64,000 bases of DNA, taken from Deltaproteobacteria bacterium (GTDB lineage Bacteria; Myxococcota_A; UBA9042; PHBI01). The notes under the pieces are model-generated. The model was not told the DNA's origin and did not search any database. It was given only the letters and a program-made list of their open reading frames with translations. The position numbers were made by a program, and so were the translations under genes. Below, piece after piece: positions 34,589 through 42,930 of this stretch (its first letter is position 1; each line of letters opens with the position of its first letter). The stretch is taken from assembly GCA_020632715.1 (NCBI GenBank), contig JACKFA010000012.1, forward strand, positions 1 to 64,000, read 5' to 3'.

Positions 34589-36091
34589 ATGTCGAAGCCC
34601 GCCCAGACCGCCATCACGCCGACCCGCGCCGAGGACTACCCGGAGTGGTACCAGCAGGTCATCAAGGCCGCCGACCTGGCCGAGAACTCGCCGGTGCGCG
34701 GCTGCATGGTGATCAAGCCCTGGGGCTACGCGATCTGGGAGAACATCCAGCGCGTGCTCGACGGGATGTTCAAGGAGACGGGGCACGTCAACGCGTACTT
34801 CCCGCTGCTCATCCCGAAGTCCTTCCTCGAGAAGGAGGCGGAGCACGTGGACGGCTTCGCGAAGGAGTGCGCGGTCGTGACGCACCACCGGCTCGAGGAG
34901 GGGCCGGAGGGCGGGCTCGTCCCGGCGGGGCCGCTCGAGGAGCCGCTCATCATCCGGCCGACGAGCGAGACGATCATCGGCGCGATGTTCGCGAAGTGGG
35001 TGTCGAGCTACCGCGACCTGCCGCTGCTCATCAACCAGTGGGCGAACGTGATGCGCTGGGAGCTCCGCACGCGGCTCTTCCTGCGGACGGCGGAGTTCCT
35101 CTGGCAGGAGGGGCACACGGTGCACGCGACGGCCGACGAGGCGGTCGCCGAGACGAAGCAGATGCTCGACGTGTACGCGCGCTTCGCCGAGGAGACGATG
35201 GCGATCCCGGTCATCCGCGGTGAGAAGACGAAGGCCGAGCGCTTCCCGGGCGCGGTGTCGACGTTCGCCATCGAGGCGATGATGCAGGACCGGAAGGCGC
35301 TGCAGGCGGGGACGTCGCACTTCCTCGGGCAGAACTTCGCGAAGGCGCAGGAGATCAAGTACCAGTCGGCGCAGGGGCAGCTCGAGTACGCGTGGACGAC
35401 GTCGTGGGGCGTGTCGACGCGGCTCGTGGGCGCGGTCATCATGACCCACAGCGACGACGACGGGCTCGTGCTGCCGCCGAAGCTCGCGCCGCAGCAGATC
35501 GTCATCGTGCCGATCTACCGCGACGACGCAGGGCGCGCCGAGGTCATCGCGTACTGCGAGTCGCTCAGGGACGAGCTGCGCGCGCTCCGCTACGACGACG
35601 AGAAGCTGCGCGTCCTCATCGACGACCGCGACCTCCGCGGCGGCGACAAGGTGTGGGAGCACATCAAGAAGGGCGTGCCGATCCGCCTCGAGGTGGGCCC
35701 GCGCGACGTGGCGTCGGGGTCGGTCTTCATGGGGCGGCGCGACCGCTCGCCGAAGGAGAAGGGGCCGGTGTCGCGCGCGGACTTCGTCGCGACCGTGGTC
35801 GGGACGCTCGAGGAGATCCAGTCGACGCTCTACCAGCGCGCGCTCGCCTACCGCGAGGAGGGCACGGCGCGCATCGAGTCGCGCGAGGCGTTCGAGGCGT
35901 ACTTCGCCGAGGACCAGCCGGGCGGCTTCGCGTGGTGCTTCGCGGCCGACGACGACGCCTACGCTGATCTCCTGAAGGACCTCAAGGTGACGGCGCGCTG
36001 CATCCCGCTCGCCGACAACGAGGAGCGCGGGCGCTGCATCTTCACCGGCAAGGACGGTGTGCAGCGCATCATCTTCGCGCGCGCTTACTGA
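34589..36091 (+). CDS. proS: Prolyl-tRNA synthetase, archaeal/eukaryote type
   Basis: 500 residues. It charges tRNA-Pro in the cytoplasm. Start MSKPAQTAITP at 34589 with GGAG upstream. Class II motifs are visible: the motif 1 region with HVNAYFPLLIPKSFL, RPTSETIIGAMFAKWV, motif 2 RTAEFLWQEGHTVHA, and motif 3 STRLVGAVIMTHSDDDG. The anticodon-binding domain follows (PQQIVIVPIYR). It lacks the YbaK-like editing insertion of bacterial-type ProRS and ends in FARAY, the C-terminal Tyr typical of the type 3 enzyme of Thermus. The C-terminal zinc site seems degenerate: RCIP and GRCIFTGK are present but the CxxC partner Cys is Thr. Expression appears to be from its own promoter. Confidence 0.96.
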   Translation: MSKPAQTAITPTRAEDYPEWYQQVIKAADLAENSPVRGCMVIKPWGYAIWENIQRVLDGMFKETGHVNAYFPLLIPKSFLEKEAEHVDGFAKECAVVTHHRLEEGPEGGLVPAGPLEEPLIIRPTSETIIGAMFAKWVSSYRDLPLLINQWANVMRWELRTRLFLRTAEFLWQEGHTVHATADEAVAETKQMLDVYARFAEETMAIPVIRGEKTKAERFPGAVSTFAIEAMMQDRKALQAGTSHFLGQNFAKAQEIKYQSAQGQLEYAWTTSWGVSTRLVGAVIMTHSDDDGLVLPPKLAPQQIVIVPIYRDDAGRAEVIAYCESLRDELRALRYDDEKLRVLIDDRDLRGGDKVWEHIKKGVPIRLEVGPRDVASGSVFMGRRDRSPKEKGPVSRADFVATVVGTLEEIQSTLYQRALAYREEGTARIESREAFEAYFAEDQPGGFAWCFAADDDAYADLLKDLKVTARCIPLADNEERGRCIFTGKDGVQRIIFARAY

Positions 36092-36119
36092 ACCCGACCG
36101 GCCTCCCAAGCCATCACCG

Positions 36120-36142
36120 CGCGTTGTGCACTGCACAACGCG
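36120..36142. promoter_or_regulatory. Perfect 23-bp palindrome downstream of proS
   Basis: Arms of 11 bases (CGCGTTGTGCA and its exact complement) around a single C. It lies 28 bases after the proS stop and about 110 bases upstream of a candidate promoter for the next gene. There is no T-tract, and the one-base loop makes a simple RNA terminator unlikely in that register. An operator or a dispersed repeat is more likely; related TGTGC...GCACA dyads occur elsewhere in the window. Confidence 0.55.
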
Positions 36143-36252
36143 GAGGCGCCGCGCTCCGCCGGTCGCTGGGCGACCGCTCGGCTCTCGAGCGCGGGCTGCC
36201 CCCGGAGATCCGGCCGGGTGTCGAACTCGACTGATGTGGTCGGCGGAGCTTC

Positions 36253-36281
36253 TTGACACGCCTCCCGCGATTCCGCACGTT
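36253..36281 (+). promoter_or_regulatory. Candidate promoter of the ComEC-like/EGF lipoprotein gene
   Basis: A perfect -35 TTGACA (36253-36258), 17 bases, then a poor -10 CACGTT (36276-36281). It is followed by GGAGG (36299-36303) and ATG at 36310. A strong -35 with a degenerate -10 is seen in other GC-rich genomes; the same layout precedes the small gene at 51548. Confidence 0.42.
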
Positions 36282-36309
36282 CTGCGGCCGCCGTCCCTGG
36301 AGGCTCCCG

Positions 36310-39300
36310 ATGATCCACCGCTTCTCCGCCCTCGCGCTCGCAGCGCTCGCAGCGCTCGGCCTCCTCGCCTGTCCCGCCGACGAGCCGGCGCCGAGCCAGG
36401 CCGGCAAGGTCACTATCTCGGGCGGCGTGAAGGGCGCGGACCAGCCCCAGGGGGAAGGCGCCGAAGCCGTGGGCGTGACCGTGGGCGCCCTGGCCTCCTC
36501 GGGCCTCGCCATCGTCGCGCTCGACACCGTGGGCAACACCGTCGTCGCCCCGCTCGCCGAGGACGGCACGTTCAGCCTCGAGGTCACGGCCAACGCCTCC
36601 TACACCCTGAACCTCCTCGACACGGCGCGGAACGTCTACATCGCGTCGTTCCTCTACCGCGCGGGCTCGAGCGTGGAGGTCGCCTTGCAGGTCGGGCTCG
36701 AGGACGTCGCGCTCGGGCAGTGCCAGGTGATGAACGGCGAGGTGTGGTGCGACGGGGCCTTCTTCGACCCCGCGGACAACGCCCAGGTCGAGCTCCCCGA
36801 CGACATGTTCGGCCACGTGCGGATGGTGGTGCACCCCTCGGCCGGCACGGAAGAGCTCGTCGTCTCGATCCTCGGCGGGACGACCCTCGACTACGAGATC
36901 GCCCCGAACCCGCTGAACCGGTTCCACGTCGCCGTGACGCGCGTGGCCGAGGGCGGCGTGTGCCAACCGGCGCTCCTCGGCGTCGCCGAGCGGATCGGCG
37001 ACGAGCGCTACCTCTACACGGACAAGACCTACGCGAACGACACCTGCCAGGCGACCGTCCGGTTCCAGGCGATGTGCACGATGGAGAGCGCCGACCGCTG
37101 CGTCGGCTTCCTCCGGGTCGACATCGTGTCGAGCGGCACCGACTGCACCGAGTACCCGCCGACGCACGTCGCTGAGCCCGTGAACATCGAGATGGTCGAG
37201 AAGGACGTCGTTCGGTGCCCGCTGCCGGCGACGTGCACCGACCACACCGAGTGCGAGAGCGGCGTCTGCAACACGGACGTCGGCTTCTGCGCGATCGTGC
37301 CGGCGACGAACGCCCTGCGGTTCCACATGTTCGACGTGGGCAACGGGCAGGCCATCCTCGCCGTGACGCCGTCCGGCAAGGCCATCCTCCTCGACGCCGG
37401 CCGGCCGGCCTCGGGCCGCATGGCCGCCGCGATGGTCCGCCGCATCGTGCCGCACCTGGACATGATGGTGCTGTCCCACTTCGACGCGGACCACTCGGGC
37501 GGGGCCATGCCGCTCATCCTCGGGCCGGACGGCTATCCCGGCTTCCGCGGCGTGGACGACGACCGGAACGGGACGACCGACGACGAGAGCGAGATCGGCT
37601 ACGTCGGCAGCGACGACCTGCTCCCGGACCTCGTCATCGACCGCGGCCTCGTCCCCATGCCGAACGGCTTCGACGACTACGCCCGGGTGCTCCAGACGCG
37701 CCGCCGCGACGCCATCGCGGGCGAGGTGTTCGACTTCGGCGACGGCGTCACGATGACGGTGCTCACCGCGAACGGGCGGATCGCCGGCGCCACCGGCATC
37801 GTCGTCGACGAGGAGAACGCGCGCAGCGTCGGCGTGATCTTCCGCTACGGCGAGTTCTCGTTCCTCGACCTGGGCGACCTCCCCGGCGGCGGCCTCGGCA
37901 CCGACAAGGTGGAGCAGGAGGTGATCCCCGCCCTCGCGAGCGACATCCCCATCGACGTCCACATGTTCAGCCACCACGGCTCGAAGGCGTCGAGCCCGGT
38001 CGAGTTCCTGAAGGCCATCCGGCCGCGCGTGGGGCTCATCTCCGTCGGCGACAGCGACCGCTGCGGGGCCGGGTTCAACAGCTACGGCCTGCCGGCGCAG
38101 GAGGTGCTCGACGCCATCGCCGAGGTCGGCACCGTCCAGCGCATCTACCAGAGCGAGGAGGGCGGCGCGTCCTTCCGCGGCGAGTGTCAGATCGAGAACA
38201 ACCAGCTCTACCCGCGCGACTACGGCGAGACGCCCGTCTCGTTCGCGTACTCGGTCTTCACGATCGACGCGTACCCGGAGCGCTTCCGCGTGAGCGGGCT
38301 CACCTTCGACGACAGCTACGACGCGGCGGGCTGCGGCGGCGAGGCCTGTCCGGCCTGCCCGCTCGGGTACGTCGAGAGCCCGGAGCTCGAGGGCGCCTGC
38401 ATCATCGACCCGTGCCTGCCCGATCCGTGCAGCGGGCGCGGGCACTGCGACTTCGTCGGCCCGGGCGCCTTCACCTGCGCGTGCGAGGGGAACTTCGCCG
38501 GCGAGACCTGCGCGACCTGCGCCGAGGGCTACACCGGCGGCGAGTGCGCCGCGTGCGACGACGGCTTCGTCGAGGATCCAGCCGCGGCCGGCGTGTGCGT
38601 CGACGACGGCTGCGACCCGGACCCGTGCAGCGACCACGGGACCTGCACCGTCGGGGCTGGCGGCGCCGGGACGTGCGCGTGTGCAGGTCACTGGGCCGGC
38701 GCGGCGTGCGACGCCTGCGACCCCGGCTACGCCGGCGACGACTGCGCGGCCTGCGCCGAGGGCTTCGTCGAGGACCCCGGCGCGGCGGGGGCGTGCGTCG
38801 CGGACCCGTGCGTGGGCGACCCGTGCGGTGACCACGGGAGCTGCGTGGTCCTCGGCGGCGGCGAGCGCCGCTGCGACTGCCAGGGCAACTGGGGCGGAGA
38901 GGTCTGCGCGAGCTGCGTGACGGGGTACGCGGGCGAGGCGTGTGACCTGTGCGACGCGGGATACGTGGTCGACCCGACGAACGCGGGGGCCTGCATCGCC
39001 GATCTCTGCGACGCGGCGAGCTGCAGCGCGCGTGGCGCGTGCGCCATGGTCTCCGACGGCGTGACCCGCTGCGCGTGCGAGGGGCACTTCGGCGGCGAGA
39101 GCTGCGAGGCGTGCGCCGAGGGCTACGCGGGCGCGACCTGTGAGGCGTGCGCGGCCGGCTTCCACGACGAGGGCGGCGTGTGCGCGCCGGACCACGTGGT
39201 GACGGGGTGCGCGGTGCAGACGCGCGAGGCCTGGGGCGAGCCGGGCGAGGCGGTGCCCGTGGTCGGCGTGGTCGAGGTCGGGGCCGAGACGGCGGCCGAG

Positions 39301-40044
39301 GGGCGCCTCCCGGGCATCGACGTGCAGGTGTGCGCCGGTCCGGCGGGGCTCGCGGCGCCGCTCGAGCTCGCGGCGCTCGACTGCGCGCCGGCGGCGTACC
39401 TGGGCGACGTCGGGGCGACCGACGCGTACGAGGGGCTCGCGCGCTTCCCGAGCGTGGGGCTCTGGGACTACGTCGTGATGGTCTCGGGGGACGGCGGCCA
39501 GACGTGGACGGCCTGCGACGCCGACGGGTTCGTCACGGACAGCGTGAACCCGGGCCTCGGGGCGGCGCTGAACATCGACAACGGTGGCTTCGAGGACGTC
39601 GACGGGCCGGCGACCGCGTGGACGACCGACATCGGCGTCGAGGCCGAAGCGGAGACGGAGGTCGTGCACAGCGGCTTCCGGGCGGCGCGCCTGACGCGCG
39701 CGTCGACGGTCAACGGCGAGACGGACTTCGGGTCGAATGGCACACCCGTCGTGGCGGGGCAGTCCTACACGGTCTCGATGTGGTTCTTCGACGACGACGC
39801 CTCCGCCCGCGCCAACGTGATCTACGCGTTCTTCGACGAGAACGAGGCGCAGATCGGCGCGACGAGCTACGGCGGGACCTACACGGCGGACCTGGATGTC
39901 TGGCAGAACATCACGCGGGACGTGACCGCGCCGGCGGGCGCCGTGACGCTCAAGGCGTCGACGCGGGTGTACGCCCAGTCCGGCGGCCAGGCGACCGGCG
40001 GGTCGGTGGTGCTCGACGACGTCGCGGTGTACCCGAAGCCCTGA
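36310..40044 (+). CDS. Lipoprotein with ComEC-like metallo-beta-lactamase domain, EGF-like repeats and jelly-roll domain
   Basis: 1244 residues. GGAGG precedes MIHRFSALALAAL and the lipobox is LLAC. Residues 30-330 form two unrecognised domains with several Cys pairs. Residues about 336-640 look like a metallo-beta-lactamase fold of the ComEC/competence type: MFDVGNGQAILAV, ILLDAGRP, the metal motif SHFDADHSGG near 388, and later HMFSHHGSKASS. Residues about 697-960 contain four EGF/laminin-like Cys-rich repeats, each ending with GFVEDP or similar. Residues about 1087-1244 resemble a carbohydrate-binding jelly roll (NGGFED start, SYTVSMWFF, VVLDDVAVYP end). Metal residues are present, so hydrolase activity is possible; a surface nuclease or phosphodiesterase is one option. 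There is no ComEC membrane channel, so a DNA-uptake role is not implied. Confidence 0.87.
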   Translation: MIHRFSALALAALAALGLLACPADEPAPSQAGKVTISGGVKGADQPQGEGAEAVGVTVGALASSGLAIVALDTVGNTVVAPLAEDGTFSLEVTANASYTLNLLDTARNVYIASFLYRAGSSVEVALQVGLEDVALGQCQVMNGEVWCDGAFFDPADNAQVELPDDMFGHVRMVVHPSAGTEELVVSILGGTTLDYEIAPNPLNRFHVAVTRVAEGGVCQPALLGVAERIGDERYLYTDKTYANDTCQATVRFQAMCTMESADRCVGFLRVDIVSSGTDCTEYPPTHVAEPVNIEMVEKDVVRCPLPATCTDHTECESGVCNTDVGFCAIVPATNALRFHMFDVGNGQAILAVTPSGKAILLDAGRPASGRMAAAMVRRIVPHLDMMVLSHFDADHSGGAMPLILGPDGYPGFRGVDDDRNGTTDDESEIGYVGSDDLLPDLVIDRGLVPMPNGFDDYARVLQTRRRDAIAGEVFDFGDGVTMTVLTANGRIAGATGIVVDEENARSVGVIFRYGEFSFLDLGDLPGGGLGTDKVEQEVIPALASDIPIDVHMFSHHGSKASSPVEFLKAIRPRVGLISVGDSDRCGAGFNSYGLPAQEVLDAIAEVGTVQRIYQSEEGGASFRGECQIENNQLYPRDYGETPVSFAYSVFTIDAYPERFRVSGLTFDDSYDAAGCGGEACPACPLGYVESPELEGACIIDPCLPDPCSGRGHCDFVGPGAFTCACEGNFAGETCATCAEGYTGGECAACDDGFVEDPAAAGVCVDDGCDPDPCSDHGTCTVGAGGAGTCACAGHWAGAACDACDPGYAGDDCAACAEGFVEDPGAAGACVADPCVGDPCGDHGSCVVLGGGERRCDCQGNWGGEVCASCVTGYAGEACDLCDAGYVVDPTNAGACIADLCDAASCSARGACAMVSDGVTRCACEGHFGGESCEACAEGYAGATCEACAAGFHDEGGVCAPDHVVTGCAVQTREAWGEPGEAVPVVGVVEVGAETAAEGRLPGIDVQVCAGPAGLAAPLELAALDCAPAAYLGDVGATDAYEGLARFPSVGLWDYVVMVSGDGGQTWTACDADGFVTDSVNPGLGAALNIDNGGFEDVDGPATAWTTDIGVEAEAETEVVHSGFRAARLTRASTVNGETDFGSNGTPVVAGQSYTVSMWFFDDDASARANVIYAFFDENEAQIGATSYGGTYTADLDVWQNITRDVTAPAGAVTLKASTRVYAQSGGQATGGSVVLDDVAVYPKP

Positions 40045-40045
40045 C

Positions 40046-40067
40046 GGGGCGCGGATGGCCGCGCCCC
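40046..40067 (+). terminator. GC hairpin after the ComEC-like/EGF lipoprotein gene
   Basis: GGGGCGCGG (40046-40054), loop ATGG, CCGCGCCCC (40059-40067): a perfect nine-pair stem starting two bases after the stop codon. It is followed by AAAA, not a T-tract. A second hairpin, CGCCCCC/GGGGGCG (40081-40105), straddles the stop of the convergent gene and may serve it. Confidence 0.6.
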
Positions 40068-40092
40068 AAAAGGACGCGACCGCCCCCAGCCC

Positions 40093-41091
40093 TCAGCCGG
40101 GGGCGCCGAGGATCCGCCGCGCCTTCTCGGCGCCGTCGACGCCGAGGAGGTCCATGGCGTCGGGGCCCGTGAGGGTCGCCGCGTCGTAGCTCCCGTCCGC
40201 GACGACGCCGCGGAGCAGCGCCGCGAACGCCGCGTCGTGGTCCTCGAGCGCGCTCGCCACGAACTCGAGCTGCTCCCGGTCCGCCGCCACCGCGGCGCGC
40301 CCCGCCGCGACCGTCCGGTCGAGGTCGAGCCGCGCGAGCGTGTAGACGAGCCCGGACACCGCCACGCCGCGCCCGAGCGCGCCGAAGGCCGCGTCGACGA
40401 ACGCGTCGTCCTTCACCTTGCCCGCCGCGACCTTGGTGAGCCGCGCCTGCGCCGCCTCCGCGAGGTGCGGCCCGGCGTCCGCCGGCGGCGCCGCGAGCGC
40501 CTTCGCGAGCCCCTTCTGGCGATGCAGCTCCGGCGTCCAGCGCAGCGCGTTCAGCGCCGCCGGCGCCGTCCCCGCGCGCGCCGCCGCCGCGCTCACCACC
40601 ACGCCGAGCGCCTCCTGGTCCTGCGCGTCCGCCAGGCGCCGGTAGAGCTGCGCGAGCCAGAGCCCCGGCTGCCGCGCCCCGAGCTTCGCCGGGATCCCCG
40701 CGTCCGGCGGCGTCGCGCCGCGCATCACCCCGGCGAGCGTGTCACCGAGGGCCTGCCGCCCGAGCGCCACCCCGTCGAGCACGGTCGGCAGCGTCACCCG
40801 CTCGTGCCCCTGGCACCGCCATGGGAGCGGCTCCGCCCGCGCGTGCGGCATCTCCGCGTGCGTCGGGTCGCACGGACGCGCGCTCAGCACCTCGACGTCC
40901 TGGCCGCAACCGCACGTGTAGCGGCGCCGCCCGTCCTCGACCACCTGCGTCACGTCCTCGCCGCACACCTCGCAGCGGAGCCGGTTGCACCCGATCGGCA
41001 GCGCCGCCGACCACGACGCGTGACGCGCGTCCTCCGGGAGCCACAGGTCCACCGGGACGAGCCAACCGCCGAGGTGACAGACGTCCGCCAT
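40093..41091 (-). CDS. Zinc-ribbon protein coupled to the DUF4157 gene
   Basis: 332 residues. The start MADVCHLGG at 41091 overlaps the stop of the DUF4157 gene by one base (TGATG), so the two are probably co-translated. The N-terminal part has a Cys-rich metal-binding cluster: GCNRLRCEVCGEDV, then YTCGCGQDVE, with further Cys/His in RPCDPTH and WRCQGHE. The remaining 200 residues are alpha-helical and Ala-rich, with repeating hydrophobic helices that could be a HEAT-like solenoid. I recognise no family. The coupling suggests it acts with the DUF4157 protein, for example as a chaperone, adaptor or immunity partner; this is inference. Confidence 0.75.
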   Translation of the reverse strand: MADVCHLGGWLVPVDLWLPEDARHASWSAALPIGCNRLRCEVCGEDVTQVVEDGRRRYTCGCGQDVEVLSARPCDPTHAEMPHARAEPLPWRCQGHERVTLPTVLDGVALGRQALGDTLAGVMRGATPPDAGIPAKLGARQPGLWLAQLYRRLADAQDQEALGVVVSAAAARAGTAPAALNALRWTPELHRQKGLAKALAAPPADAGPHLAEAAQARLTKVAAGKVKDDAFVDAAFGALGRGVAVSGLVYTLARLDLDRTVAAGRAAVAADREQLEFVASALEDHDAAFAALLRGVVADGSYDAATLTGPDAMDLLGVDGAEKARRILGAPG

Positions 41092-42842
41092 CACGCGCCC
41101 GCGCCGCCCGTCCCGGACGTCGCCGGCGTCGTCTCCGCCGCCGCCTCGGGCGCCTCGTCCGGCCACTTCCCGCCGCCGAACGCCTTCGCGCTCTCACCCC
41201 ACGGCGTGATGCTGCGGTACATCGCCGGCCCCGGCGTGTACGGCAGCCCGAACGGCGCCGCCGCCGCCATGATCTCCGACAGCGAGTGGTGCCACAGCGG
41301 CAAGAGATAGCCGATGCACGCGAGGCGCGCGTCGCTCGTCGACACCCCGCCGATCGCGGTCGCCGCCGTCATCAGCCACTTCGTCGTACCGGAGGGGCCG
41401 GCCGCGACGGGCATGTTGAGCTCGTGCTGCTTGGCGACCCAGGCGTTCGCCTCGTTGACGGCCCACACCTTGGCGCCCTGGTTCCACGCGAGGAAGCTGC
41501 TGTCGATGTCGAAGCCGGTCTGGCCCTTCTCGGCGGCGTGGTCCTTCTGCGCCTCCTTCTCCGCGTCGTGGAGCGGCATCCCTTCCGTCGCCATCTGCGA
41601 GGACGTGGCCTTCATGTTGGCGTCCTCGCCAGTCCACACGCGGGCGCCCTTCTGGCCGCTCACCTCGCTCTCGAGCGCGGCCTTCTCCTTGGCCTTCTTG
41701 AAGTCGGCGACGCGGATCTTGGCGGCCTTGAGCCACGCCTCGTACTCGGTGTCCTTCTCGTTCAGGACGTCCTTCTCGAGGATGTTCGAGTAGAAATTAC
41801 CGATGTGGTTCATGCGCATCCGGACGTTGCCGGAGTCGAACACGGCCATGAGCCGCCCGACGTCCTTCCCGACGGCGCCGCACCACGTCGCGTCGCTCCC
41901 GAGCGACTCGAGCATCGTCTTGAGCTCGGCGTTGTCGGCCTCCCACTTGCCCGCCTTCGCGGTGAGGTAGGCCTTCGCGCGCCCCGCGAGGGTCGCCGCC
42001 GGCCCGTCGGCCTTCCCGTAGGCGTCGCGCCCGAGGGCGAGCTCGAAGGCCTTCGCGCGCTCCTCCTGCTTCGCGTCGACCGCCGCCGACGCGCCCACCG
42101 CGCGGATCTGCCCCTCGGCGTTCGGCGCGCTCATGGTCCCGCCGCCCGCCTCGACGCGCGCCGTCGCGCCCTCGACCTGCGTCGGCGTCGCGGGCTGCGT
42201 CGACAGCGTCTCGCGCTGCACGACCTGCTGCTGCACGCCCCCGCCGCCGCCGCCGCCGCCGCCCGTCATCTCGTTCAGGATGGGCGCCGCGTCCTTCCCG
42301 GCCACCACCGCGTCCGCGACCGCGTCCGCGTGCTGCTCGTAGCGATCCCCGACCGCGCCGACCCCGCCCGAGAGCGACACCCCCGCGCGCTGCTGCACGA
42401 CGTGCGCCGCCTCGTGCGCGGCCGTGTGCAGGCTCGGCGAGCTCCCGAACGCCACGTGCGAGCCCGTCGCGTACGCCTCGGCCCCCATGGCCTTCGTCGC
42501 GCCCGCGGCCGCGCCGCCGACGTGGGCCTGGATCCCCGACACGTCGTGCCCGCCGAACGACCTCTGGATCGCCGCCGCGTGCGGGATCGCCCCGCCCGAG
42601 CCGGCGATCCCCTCCGCCGCCGCCGCGTGCACGTCGGCCTCACCGCCGCCACCCCCGTGCATCTGCACGGGCGAGAGCAGCGCCGCCTGCGACGCGAAGT
42701 CGAGCCCGCCCATCGCCGCGCGCAGCTGCACGCTACGCCGGCTCCCGCCGGACGACGACGACGGTGTGCTCGACGTCGGCTGGCCCGAGGTCTGCTGCTG
42801 GGAGGGCGTCGCGCTCTGCGTCTCGGTCGCGGTCTCGCTCAC
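41091..42842 (-). CDS. DUF4157 (eCIS core domain) protein, putative effector
   Basis: 583 residues, GTG start with GAGG six bases upstream. A Ser/Thr/Gln-rich disordered N-terminus is followed by a DUF4157 domain (about 85-190): IPHAAAIQRSFGGHDVSG, the zincin-like motif HEAAHVVQQRAG (residues 143-154) and RYEQHADAVADAVVAG. A Gly run and QQQVVQRE link to a C-terminal region of about 370 residues without recognised homology, including an acidic/lysine helix bundle and a distinctive block near 500 (CIGYLLPLWHHSLSEIM, then PYTPGPAMYRSI). DUF4157 proteins are associated with extracellular contractile injection systems as cargo or toxin-associated peptidases. No eCIS structural gene is visible in this window, so this copy is an orphan here. 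There is no signal peptide, as expected for injected cargo. Confidence 0.85.
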   Translation of the reverse strand: MSETATETQSATPSQQQTSGQPTSSTPSSSSGGSRRSVQLRAAMGGLDFASQAALLSPVQMHGGGGGEADVHAAAAEGIAGSGGAIPHAAAIQRSFGGHDVSGIQAHVGGAAAGATKAMGAEAYATGSHVAFGSSPSLHTAAHEAAHVVQQRAGVSLSGGVGAVGDRYEQHADAVADAVVAGKDAAPILNEMTGGGGGGGGGVQQQVVQRETLSTQPATPTQVEGATARVEAGGGTMSAPNAEGQIRAVGASAAVDAKQEERAKAFELALGRDAYGKADGPAATLAGRAKAYLTAKAGKWEADNAELKTMLESLGSDATWCGAVGKDVGRLMAVFDSGNVRMRMNHIGNFYSNILEKDVLNEKDTEYEAWLKAAKIRVADFKKAKEKAALESEVSGQKGARVWTGEDANMKATSSQMATEGMPLHDAEKEAQKDHAAEKGQTGFDIDSSFLAWNQGAKVWAVNEANAWVAKQHELNMPVAAGPSGTTKWLMTAATAIGGVSTSDARLACIGYLLPLWHHSLSEIMAAAAPFGLPYTPGPAMYRSITPWGESAKAFGGGKWPDEAPEAAAETTPATSGTGGAGA

Positions 42843-42930
42843 GGTGCCTCGCGGAGGGGGTCAGGCCGGCGCGGCGTGAACCGCGCGGCGGAGGTCGAGT
42901 GGGGGACCGACAGAGATCCCAAGATGCGGC

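Noticed and set aside
36310..40044. Competence (DNA uptake) protein because of the ComEC-like domain
   Set aside because: There is no membrane channel region; it is a lipoprotein with EGF repeats, so only the metallo-beta-lactamase fold is shared.
41091..42842. A complete extracellular contractile injection system around the DUF4157 gene
   Set aside because: No sheath, tube, baseplate, spike or AAA+ ATPase gene could be found in the flanking frames.
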